NCBI RefSeq assembly: GCF_900698985.1
Contig: NZ_LR217730.1
Location: forward strand, 434,001-498,000
Direction: 5' to 3'
Length of the DNA: 64,000 bases
Source of the DNA: Erwinia_E haradaeae_B
Lineage (GTDB): Bacteria > Pseudomonadota > Gammaproteobacteria > Enterobacterales > Enterobacteriaceae
Shown here: one piece after another, positions 10,372 through 18,830 of the stretch
How positions within the stretch are numbered: position 1 is the stretch's first letter
Layout: every line of letters begins with the position of its first letter
The notes under the pieces: generated by a model
What the model was told of the DNA's origin: nothing
Database searches by the model: none
What the model saw: the letters and a program-made list of their open reading frames with translations, nothing else
Translations under genes and position numbers: made by a program

Positions 10372-11598
10372 ATGGAAATATACCTAGTTGGTGGCGCTAT
10401 TCGTGATGAACTATTAGATTTACCAGTGAAGGATAAAGATTGGGTAGTGGTAGGAGGCTCTCCTGAGCAAATGCTCCAATTGGGCTATAAAAAAGTTGGC
10501 CGTCATTTTCCAGTTTTTTTACATCCAATTAGTCGCGAAGAATATGCATTAGCTCGTACTGAAAAAAAAACAGGGAAAGGACATATCGGGTTTGTTTGTT
10601 ATTCTAAACCTGATGTTACTCTTAAGGAAGATTTAGCTCGTCGTGATCTGACGATTAATGCTATTGCACGGGATAAATATGGTATATATTATGATCCGTA
10701 TGGTGGACGTATTGATCTTAAAAAGCGCAAAATACGTCATGTTTCTTCCGCTTTCTGTGAAGATCCATTACGTGTATTACGTGTAGCTCGTTTTTCTGCA
10801 TATTTTTCTAATTTACATTTTAAAATCGCTCAAAAGACATGGACTTTAATGAAGAAGGTGGTACATAGTGGAGAGTTGTCTTCTCTTTCTCGAGAACGCA
10901 TATGGAGAGAGATAGCTCTTGCCTTGAATACGCATCATCCTCAGGTTTTTTTGCAGGTTTTAAAGGATTGCGGTGCTCTAAATGAACTATTCCCTGAATT
11001 AAATTCTATATATTATTCTTTTGCTTCTAAAAAAAAACAAGGTTCTTTAATTACTATTAATAAAAAAAATGCTTTCATAACATTATCTAAAGTGGCAAAA
11101 TATCATTCAGAAGTCGACATTCGCTTTGCTGCATTGTGCTATGATTTAAAAAAATCCATAATAATACAAAATAATGCATCTAATGATAGAAAGGATGATC
11201 AGATAGATACTAGGATAATTTCAATTTTTTGTAAACGTCTGCATCTTCCAAAAGAATATCGTGATCTTGCATTATTAGTATCTGAATTTTATTGTGTATT
11301 AAATAAAATTCATCTTTGCTCTCCTGAGCAATTGATAATATTGTTTAATCATATAGATGCTTGGAGAAAACCATATCGCGTGAAAAAGATTGCAGTCATT
11401 ATTGATGCTGATTCTAGTAAATATAGCACATGCTTAAATAATCTCTCTTCTAAAGGGGAATACTTTTATAATGCTTGGCAAGTTGTACAGAGTGTATCCA
11501 CGCAAGCAGTAATTTCTGCAGGATTTATAGGACAAAAAGTATACGAGGAGCTTTGTAGACGTCGTCTTTCTGCTTTAAATATTTGGCAAAACTCTTAG
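10372..11598 (+). CDS. cca: CCA-adding tRNA nucleotidyltransferase with a degenerate HD domain
   Basis: Adds and repairs the 3' CCA of tRNAs. The protein has 408 residues (E. coli 412). The nucleotidyltransferase head is intact: GGAIRDELL, the metal-binding pair Asp21/Asp23 in VKDKDW, and the RRDLTINA motif near 90. The C-terminal HD phosphohydrolase domain, which in E. coli carries phosphatase, 2'-nucleotidase and cyclic phosphodiesterase activities, has decayed. The signature CHDLGK is CYDLKK here (Tyr257-Asp258 against His255-Asp256), the His of the preceding helix (IHTLMTL in E. coli) is gone (KNAFITL), and the HHGHG segment is replaced by an unrelated NDRKDD stretch. CCA addition should remain; HD activities probably not. 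The start has GGGGT and AGGAG just upstream. Confidence 0.96.
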   Translation: MEIYLVGGAIRDELLDLPVKDKDWVVVGGSPEQMLQLGYKKVGRHFPVFLHPISREEYALARTEKKTGKGHIGFVCYSKPDVTLKEDLARRDLTINAIARDKYGIYYDPYGGRIDLKKRKIRHVSSAFCEDPLRVLRVARFSAYFSNLHFKIAQKTWTLMKKVVHSGELSSLSRERIWREIALALNTHHPQVFLQVLKDCGALNELFPELNSIYYSFASKKKQGSLITINKKNAFITLSKVAKYHSEVDIRFAALCYDLKKSIIIQNNASNDRKDDQIDTRIISIFCKRLHLPKEYRDLALLVSEFYCVLNKIHLCSPEQLIILFNHIDAWRKPYRVKKIAVIIDADSSKYSTCLNNLSSKGEYFYNAWQVVQSVSTQAVISAGFIGQKVYEELCRRRLSALNIWQNS

Positions 11599-11761
11599 AA
11601 AAGTATTTAAGAAGACTTTATGATATTCAGTAATACATAATGATAAATAGCATATAATTATAATTCGTAAGTTATGGATATATATTTTTAAAAGATAATT
11701 TAAGCTCTTTGATAATTATTTTTGAATGAATACAATATAAACATCTGAGAGGTAATATTTT

Positions 11762-11920
11762 ATGTTATTGAGTGTTTTTACACTAACATTTTTATTTTTT
11801 GATTACTCACATAGGGTCGATAAGTCTAGCATCATACAAATTGGATCAATCACTGATGATAATTTAAAAATTATATCAAGATTATACTCTAAAATAGTAA
11901 ACAGAATTTCAAAAGATTAG
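11762..11920 (+). CDS. Possible 52-residue protein of unknown function
   Basis: An ATG frame of 52 codons is preceded by GAGAGG at 11747-11752, nine bases upstream, a better ribosome binding site than many real genes here have. The product begins with a hydrophobic stretch (MLLSVFTLTFLFF) that could be a membrane anchor or signal, then a polar part with IIQIGSITDDNLKIISRL. I do not recognise a family. It could be a real small membrane protein, the eroded start of a lost exported protein, or chance in AT-rich DNA, where such hydrophobic frames are frequent. Confidence 0.22.
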   Translation: MLLSVFTLTFLFFDYSHRVDKSSIIQIGSITDDNLKIISRLYSKIVNRISKD

Positions 11921-12263
11921 AATAAAAATGTAATGTTTTATATTTATGTTTGTTTGTAATGGATTTTTATTTGGTCTAAATTAAACAAAATGTTTGTTGT
12001 GCTTATTATGTTTTTTTGCAGAAGAGCTATTGATATTAAATATATTTAATGATTTGTATGAAATGTGACATCTAATGTAGTAAATATGTTTCCTTACTTT
12101 AGTGAGTAAGTATAGTACTGAAACTAGAGTAATTCTTAAAATTTTACTAACCTAAAAGATGATCGAAGTGTTTATATATAATATATGCATGTTTTTATAC
12201 AAGAGAACTCTTTACAATTTGATACAGATCGCGCCTCTATTAGATTGTTTTATTAGTTATTCA

Positions 12264-12317
12264 AATATATTATATTTTCATATATCATATATATGATATA
12301 TGAAAATATAATATATT
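12264..12317. repeat. 54-bp perfect palindrome without a spacer
   Basis: The left arm 12264-12290 is the exact reverse complement of 12291-12317. All 27 base pairs match, the centre has no loop, and the arms end in A/A mismatches. The sequence is almost purely AT, with one TTTTCA...TGAAAA block in each arm. It could extrude as a cruciform or form a long RNA hairpin. It lies in the spacer between convergent cca and rsmC, about 0.7-0.8 kb from each. Confidence 0.9.
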
Positions 12318-13086
12318 AACTTCTAATGTATGTTTATTTAATATACTGAAATATATTATATAGTTTTTCATATATTTTATGCGTAATCTCTAATAAAATG
12401 ATTCAAATCATATCATGTATATATTGTATAAATATATATCTTCATAGAAGATCTTCAGAGAATATTTACTTGAAGTGGGAAGTGTGCTTATAGCTTAGTA
12501 TATACAGGTATTTTATAATTTTTAAAATTATAATTGAATCATTATTTTAAAATGTACTCAATGGTTACTATACGTCTTTATCTTAACTTTTAGGAATTTC
12601 ATAGTTATTTATATTTTTAGATAGTTAAAATTAGATAGGTTATATCGTATATTTTTATATATCATAGATATATATAATATACTAATGATATGAAAAGATA
12701 TTTTTAATTTTATTAATTTAATATTATTTATGATAATTAAAAATAATCTATTTTATGTGTAAAGCTATCACTGTTTTATATAATAAAATATTTGAGGAAC
12801 CTCATAAGATTAGAGGTAGATAATATAGAATGTAATAATATAGATTATTGAGTTTTATAATAAAGCTACAATTTTTAGTTCTTTAAAAAATCTGGTCACT
12901 GATAATAGTTTAAGTCTTATTTTAATAGTAAATAATGAACATTAAATAATTATATTAGATGTAAATTTTTTGTCTACACTAAAACTATCATTGTAATTAA
13001 TGTTTTTAAAAATATAATCTTCTGAAGATTGGCTATTTTGTCTAGATTAATCTGTGAAAATCAGGTATTTGGCTTAAGTGATTGAA

Positions 13087-14100
13087 TTATTTTTTTATAG
13101 CACTATAAACTTTAAAATATTTATTACATATAATTACTGTATGATGACCGAATACTTTATTCAACATATGCTGATAAGGAAGAAAAGAGTTAGCGACAAT
13201 TCTTAATTCACCTCCTTTATATAAAAAATTAGGCGCATCTGTAATTAATGTTCGTGCAATATCTAAAGTTATTTTTGATCCATCATGGAACGGTGGATTA
13301 GCCACAATCATATGGAAGTATCCTGTAATTTTAGAATAAATATTACTAGCTACGACAGTTCCTTTTAGGTTGTTACATAATAGTGTAGCCTTGCTGGCAA
13401 CAAGAGCCGCTGCATTTACATCAGTTAAGATAATATCTGCTAATGGTGATCGGTTGGCTATCATAGCAGAAATCACACCTGTGCCGCAGCCAATATCTAG
13501 AATTTTTCCTTTTATAGCTTCGCTAAAAGTTGATAATAAAAGTTTAGTTCCATTATCGAGACCATTATACCCGAATACCCCTGGTAAACTTTTCAGCGTT
13601 ATTCCTTCTGTTAAATGTTCATGCCAGAATTCACATGGATTAAAATATGACCTTTTTGTAAGAGATCCATAATATAGACCACAACGATGAGCACTATCAA
13701 TCTTTATCAGATTAACCCAATTTTCGACCATACTATGAGCGCTGCGTATACCGCTAGAATACTCTCCAACTATAAAAATATCACTTCCACATGTTAGTAA
13801 AGATAATAGATTTTGTAACTGAAATTGTGCTTTTTTTTTATTATTTGGCCAATAATAAATCAGAGTATCACAATTATCTAAGATGCTTGGTATGGGTAAT
13901 AGGCTGAAATAAACATTGGTTTGTAGTATTTGATTGAGAGTTTCCCATTGATGATATTGTTGGGTATGTATATAACTATTCTCGGTTTCTAGTTGAACAG
14001 ATAATGTGTCTTGTAAGTTACCAGAAAACACTATATGTCGTTTAGTAAATTTATTATGATGTCGTAAGAGCATCGTGCTAGCTGGGCTGAAAATGGACAT
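13087..14100 (-). CDS. rsmC: 16S rRNA (guanine1207-N2)-methyltransferase RsmC
   Basis: SAM-dependent methylation of N2 of G1207 in 16S rRNA, acting on the 30S subunit. The protein has 337 residues against 343 in E. coli. The N-terminal pseudo-methyltransferase half is present but diverged. The catalytic C-terminal half shows the SAM motif LDIGCGTGV at 201-209 and the active-site NPPFH at 268-272. The start ATG has TAGGAT about nine bases upstream. It is divergent from holD across 327 bp, exactly the E. coli arrangement. No lesion is visible in the catalytic half. Confidence 0.95.
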   Translation of the reverse strand: MSIFSPASTMLLRHHNKFTKRHIVFSGNLQDTLSVQLETENSYIHTQQYHQWETLNQILQTNVYFSLLPIPSILDNCDTLIYYWPNNKKKAQFQLQNLLSLLTCGSDIFIVGEYSSGIRSAHSMVENWVNLIKIDSAHRCGLYYGSLTKRSYFNPCEFWHEHLTEGITLKSLPGVFGYNGLDNGTKLLLSTFSEAIKGKILDIGCGTGVISAMIANRSPLADIILTDVNAAALVASKATLLCNNLKGTVVASNIYSKITGYFHMIVANPPFHDGSKITLDIARTLITDAPNFLYKGGELRIVANSFLPYQHMLNKVFGHHTVIICNKYFKVYSAIKK

Positions 14101-14427
14101 GAATACATCCTAGTGCATCATAGCTGTAATTTTATATTTTACAGACTAGTTAATAGATTGGTTTCTATTATATACATGATATTATATATAATATAAAATT
14201 ATATTAAAATATAAAAAAATATTTTAGTATTCTCTAATATTAAGTTTGATTTATGACTTTACTAATAATTACTACAAGTCAGGTGATTGTTTAGAGGAAG
14301 GTATGATATGTATATTATATTTTTAAAGTTTTAAAAAAGTGTTATAAATACAACTTTTTTTCCTTATTCATCGTATATATTTATTAGTGAATAGCGTCAG
14401 GATTTAGTTATTAGATAGGTAATCAGT
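14101..14427. promoter_or_regulatory. Divergent promoter region rsmC / holD
   Basis: 327 bp of AT-rich DNA between two divergent genes, so it must carry promoters for both, but I cannot point to convincing -35/-10 pairs. AGGT lies about seven bases before the holD ATG. Confidence 0.4.
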
Positions 14428-14829
14428 ATGTCCATAAGACGTCGCGATCAGTTGCTAAAAAAAATAGGTATTACTCAGTATAAATTGAAGCGTCTTTATG
14501 TTCTAGCAGGAGATATTGTGATTAAGCTACCTGTGGAAACTCGTCTAGTTATCGTTTCAGATAGACTGCCGGTTTTAACAGATTCACTAGTAGTCGATGT
14601 GTTACGAACTTTACATTTAAAATTAATGCAAGTTCAGGTTTTAACTACAAATCAGCTATCATTATTACAGCAAGATGCTCATCATTATAGATGGCTTATA
14701 GGTGTAAAATCTTCTAAACTTTTTACCGGGATTCAACTTACGTCACCTATATTATCAGAGCTGCATTATAATCCAAGAGCTAAACGAGCGCTTTGGAAGC
14801 AAATATATCAATATCAGTTAGATCTCTAG
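14428..14829 (+). CDS. holD: DNA polymerase III psi subunit HolD
   Basis: Psi links the clamp-loader (tau/gamma) to chi, which contacts SSB. The protein has 133 residues (E. coli 137) and aligns along its length: the start MSIRRRDQLLKKIGITQYKL, the central LVIVSDRLPVLTD (LVMVANDLPALTD in E. coli), and the end NPRAKRALWKQIYQY. The N-terminal segment that binds the clamp loader is present. The gene keeps its E. coli position divergent from rsmC; rimI, next in E. coli, is missing. holD is dispensable and often lost in tiny symbiont genomes, so an intact copy suggests moderate reduction. Whether holC survives cannot be seen here. Confidence 0.92.
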   Translation: MSIRRRDQLLKKIGITQYKLKRLYVLAGDIVIKLPVETRLVIVSDRLPVLTDSLVVDVLRTLHLKLMQVQVLTTNQLSLLQQDAHHYRWLIGVKSSKLFTGIQLTSPILSELHYNPRAKRALWKQIYQYQLDL

Positions 14830-16223
14830 AATTCTATTAAAAAATAATACATATAAAATCATACCATTATATAGATAAACTATAGCATGAGTTGTTTACT
14901 GAAGTATAAAAATAAGAGTAACTACTAGTGAAAAATAAAAACTTCTACTGTTTATTGTTATATGCCGATAGGGTATTAGGTATTCTAATGTGGGACACAT
15001 TACAGAGAAGAGCGCTTATTTATTAATACATATCTTTTTGTAAGATTATATACATTTGATAGATTTTTATATTATTTAATTTGGGTATCTTCAAATGGTT
15101 TTTTATAATAAATACAAAAATGTTTGTATTACTATCATGAATCTCTGTTCTACATATAGACGTGATATCACTGATGGTTCCTAGATATAGTATCTAGTCT
15201 ATTACTAGACTAGTAGTGCTTATATGATTATATAAATATATACATACTGATTTAATGATTTTCAATATTAGTAAATTATTCTTGTTTATCGCCTGATATC
15301 ATTAGATAATATATAGTTACACGCATAATGCTGATCTACTTTATAGTAATAAATGACTTATTTGAAAGTATCTTTAAAATATTATTAATTGGATTTTTCT
15401 ATGTCTAAAGAATTGTAGTGGTATAGAAATAACTAGTATTAAATGCGAATCATGGGATTGCATTTCATAGATAAAACTCATATAGCAATATATTTCTTCA
15501 TTTTTATTATTGGTACGTTTAGATGCATAAAATATTGTATATATTATAAATACTATTTACTGTGATAATTTTACCAAAATACAAACATTGTATAAATCTT
15601 TTCATAAAAAAATATTTTTTCTAAATAATTTGTAAATTGTTTTATTCATATTTTATAGATAGTCAATATCAATTTGATTACATTGAAGCTATAGATCTCT
15701 TATCCTTATTGATTATTTTTTAGATTGTGTAACTGTTTTTATAGATAACATAGGTCTTTTATCTGTTTACTTATATGGATAAAATTTATAGTAGGTTATA
15801 TAGTAAAGCTGTAATAGTGCAATATAAAAAGATGAACTTAAACCAATATTATATACAATTATATCGTATAAATAAAATTATATTACATATTTTTTTGTAT
15901 ATAAAATTACAGTAAGAAAGTCTTTAATATATTTTCTTATATAGTATATTTAAGTAGAATATTTAAGATTCTTATCATTTAGGTTGTTATAACTGATATT
16001 TTAGCCTGATGCTTAAGGAACAGGAGAGATTAGAACAACTATAATGTCCCTGCTATACCAGAGGTATAGATATGCTGATTATATAGCAAAGTGTATGCAT
16101 GAACATTAAGAATTAAATTTAATGGTTGAAAGTTATTCCATGTGATAAAGATATTCTTAAAATAGATTATTTAACTTTATACAATGGTATACATAATTTT
16201 TATAAGGCTATCATTGGGCGCAA
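14830..16223. other. AT-rich spacer between holD and topA
   Basis: About 1.4 kb with no recognisable gene; rimI, the E. coli neighbour of holD, cannot be read. Short hairpins are present: CTAGATA-TAG-TATCTAG at 15181-15197, CTAGTCTA-TTAC-TAGACTAG at 15194-15213 (the two overlap), and CTATACC-AGA-GGTATAG at 16053-16069, about 155 bp before topA. Confidence 0.6.
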
Positions 16224-18830
16224 ATGACTATGAGTAAAGCTTTAGTAATAGTTGAGTCTCCGGCAAAAGCAAAAACGATTAATCAATATCTTGGCGGGGA
16301 CTACATAGTGAAGCCCAGTGTGGGGCACATTCGTGATTTACCTACTAGTGGCTCGTCATTTTATAAAAGTACTAATTTCACAACTGGTAGCAATCATGCA
16401 AAGATAAAAAAAAATGAAACAACGTCGTTAGTTAGCCGTATGGGTATAAATCCTTTTAATAATTGGGAGGCTAATTATCACATTTTGCCAGGTAAAGAGA
16501 AGGTTATATCAGAACTTAAAGAAATTGCTAAAAAAGTAGATCATATTTATCTTGCAACTGACTTGGATCGTGAAGGGGAAGCTATTGCATGGCATCTGCA
16601 AGAAGTTATTGGCGGTGAAAAATCACGTTATAGTCGTGTGGTATTTAATGAAATAACCCAATCTGCCATCTCTGAAGCTTTTAGTCAGCCAGGTGTTATA
16701 AACATGTGTCGTGTGAACGCGCAGCAGGCGCGTCGTTTTATGGATCGCGTGGTGGGTTATATGATATCACCGATTCTTTGGAAAAAAATTGCACGAGGAT
16801 TGTCTGCTGGTCGTGTTCAGTCAGTAGCAGTGCGTTTAGTTGTTGAGCGTGAACGTGAGATTAAAGCTTTTATTCCTACAGTATATTGGACGCTGCATGC
16901 CTTTTTGAGAACCTCCGATAATATTGTTTTTCAAATGAAGGTAACGCAATATTTAAAAAAATCTTTTTCTCCCATAAGTCCCTCTGAGATTCATGGTGCT
17001 AGTACTCTATTAGCTACATCTAGTTTTATTGTTAAAGATTATATAGAGAAAATGATCACCGTGAAACCAGGAGCTCCATTTACTACTTCTACCTTACAAC
17101 AGACTGCTAGTACGCGTCTTGGTTTTAGTGTAAAACGCACAATGATGATGGCGCAAACATTATATGAGGCAGGGTATATTACATACATCCGAACTGATTC
17201 GACTAATCTCAGTCAGGATGCAGTTGTGATGGCCCGTAGTTATATTAAAGAAAAATTTGGTATAAAATATCTTCCAAAAACAGAGGTAGTATACCGCATT
17301 CAAAGGAATGAGGATGAAGCCCATGAAGCTATTCGCCCATCAGATGTCAAAGTGCTCAGTATTCAACTACAGAATATGTCAGCTGATGCAAAAAAGTTAT
17401 ATCAGCTCATCTGGCGTCAGTTTGTTACTTGTCAAATGGTCTCTGCGCAATATAATTCCCGAACTTTAATCGTAGAGGCGCAAGGTTTTAAATTGAGTGT
17501 CAAGGGGCGCGCTCTGTTCTTTGATGGTTGGATGAAAGTAATACCTTCTCTGAAAAAAAATCATGAAGAGACGATTGTCCCGAAATTGGTAGTTGGCAGT
17601 GAATTAAGTTTAAAGAAACTTTCGCCTAATCAGCATTTTACGCAGTCTCCTGCTCGATTCAATGAAGCGTTACTTGTGCGTGAACTAGAAAAACGTGGTA
17701 TTGGTCGTCCTTCAACTTATGCATCTATCATTGCCACCATTCAGGATCGTGGGTATGTCAAACTTGATTCTCGTCGTTTTTATGCTAAGAAAATAGGTGA
17801 GATAGTCACTGATCGGTTAACGGAAAATTTTCCTGACTTAATGAATTATAACTTTACTGCGCACATGGAAGACAACTTAGATCAGATAGCAAATAATATA
17901 GCAGAATGGAAGATGGTTTTGGATGATTTTTTTATAAAATTTAGAGAGCAGTTAACAACAGCAGAAAGAGAGCCTGCGCAGGGTGGGATGAGGCCCAATA
18001 AAATAGTCAAGACTTCTATTGAATGCCCTTCATGCAGACAACAGATGAATATTCGTACCGCTAAAACTGGCGTCTTTCTTGGATGTTGTGCATATACTTT
18101 AAAACCAAAATTACGCTGTAAACAGACTATTCATCTTATTCAGGATAACTCTACACTACTGAATATATCAAATGACAATAATAACAACACAGATATATTA
18201 TGTGTAAGGCGTCGTTGCAAGTTATGCGGTGTAGCTATGGATGTATATTTTATAGATCATGAGCGTAAACTTCATATTTGTGGAGGAAATCCTGAATGCG
18301 ATGGTTATGAAATTGAATACGGTAAATTTAATATAAAAAGTTATGCTAAATCTGTTATGAAATGTGAGAAATGTAGCGCTGAGATGTTTATAAAGCTAGG
18401 TCGTTTTGGGGAATATGTTGCTTGTGTTAACCATAATTGCAAAAATACACGAAAAATAATGCGTAATGGTGATATCGCTCCACCAAAAACAGATCCAGTG
18501 CCTTTACCAGAGTTAATGTGTACAAAGTCAGATGCTTTTTTTGTTTTACGTGATGGTGCTTCTGGCATGTTCTTAGCAGCTAATACGTTTCCTAAATCAC
18601 GTGAGACTAGAGCTCCCCAAGTAGTAGAGCTTCAACGTTATCGTGATATTTTACCAGAAAAATGGTTATATTTAACCTATGCACCTATGGTGGATACAGA
18701 TGGTAATATAGCGACAATACATTTTAGTAGAAAAACTAAAAAACAGTATGTCAGTACTAAAAAAGATGGTAAAAGTACTGGTTGGTTTGCATATTTTATC
18801 AATGGTAAATGGGAGGAGTTTCAAAGGTAA
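16224..18830 (+). CDS. topA: DNA topoisomerase I
   Basis: Type IA topoisomerase that relaxes negative supercoils. It is full length: 868 residues against 865 in E. coli. The N-terminal TOPRIM fold shows VESPAKAKTI and TDLDREGEAIAW (acidic metal site); the catalytic Tyr is residue 321 in ITYIRTDSTN. All three C-terminal four-cysteine zinc motifs remain: CPSC..., CKLCG...CGGNPEC and CEKC...CVNHNC, between about 595 and 760, followed by the basic C-terminal ribbon domains. The ATG at 16230 (MSKALVIVE, which puts the Tyr at 319 as in E. coli) is an equally possible start; GGG at 16216-16218 fits the first ATG better. cysB, its usual downstream neighbour, is gone. Confidence 0.98.
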   Translation: MTMSKALVIVESPAKAKTINQYLGGDYIVKPSVGHIRDLPTSGSSFYKSTNFTTGSNHAKIKKNETTSLVSRMGINPFNNWEANYHILPGKEKVISELKEIAKKVDHIYLATDLDREGEAIAWHLQEVIGGEKSRYSRVVFNEITQSAISEAFSQPGVINMCRVNAQQARRFMDRVVGYMISPILWKKIARGLSAGRVQSVAVRLVVEREREIKAFIPTVYWTLHAFLRTSDNIVFQMKVTQYLKKSFSPISPSEIHGASTLLATSSFIVKDYIEKMITVKPGAPFTTSTLQQTASTRLGFSVKRTMMMAQTLYEAGYITYIRTDSTNLSQDAVVMARSYIKEKFGIKYLPKTEVVYRIQRNEDEAHEAIRPSDVKVLSIQLQNMSADAKKLYQLIWRQFVTCQMVSAQYNSRTLIVEAQGFKLSVKGRALFFDGWMKVIPSLKKNHEETIVPKLVVGSELSLKKLSPNQHFTQSPARFNEALLVRELEKRGIGRPSTYASIIATIQDRGYVKLDSRRFYAKKIGEIVTDRLTENFPDLMNYNFTAHMEDNLDQIANNIAEWKMVLDDFFIKFREQLTTAEREPAQGGMRPNKIVKTSIECPSCRQQMNIRTAKTGVFLGCCAYTLKPKLRCKQTIHLIQDNSTLLNISNDNNNNTDILCVRRRCKLCGVAMDVYFIDHERKLHICGGNPECDGYEIEYGKFNIKSYAKSVMKCEKCSAEMFIKLGRFGEYVACVNHNCKNTRKIMRNGDIAPPKTDPVPLPELMCTKSDAFFVLRDGASGMFLAANTFPKSRETRAPQVVELQRYRDILPEKWLYLTYAPMVDTDGNIATIHFSRKTKKQYVSTKKDGKSTGWFAYFINGKWEEFQR

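Larger units (their letters stand above)
11599..13086. other. AT-rich spacer between cca and rsmC with a long palindrome
   Basis: About 1.5 kb between convergent genes. It contains one small open frame with a Shine-Dalgarno sequence (11762-11920) and a 54-bp perfect palindrome (12264-12317), both listed separately. Nothing else is recognisable. Confidence 0.6.

Noticed and set aside
12264..12317. Palindrome as an insertion-sequence end or remnant
   Set aside because: No transposase fragment, no second distant copy and no target-site duplication seen.
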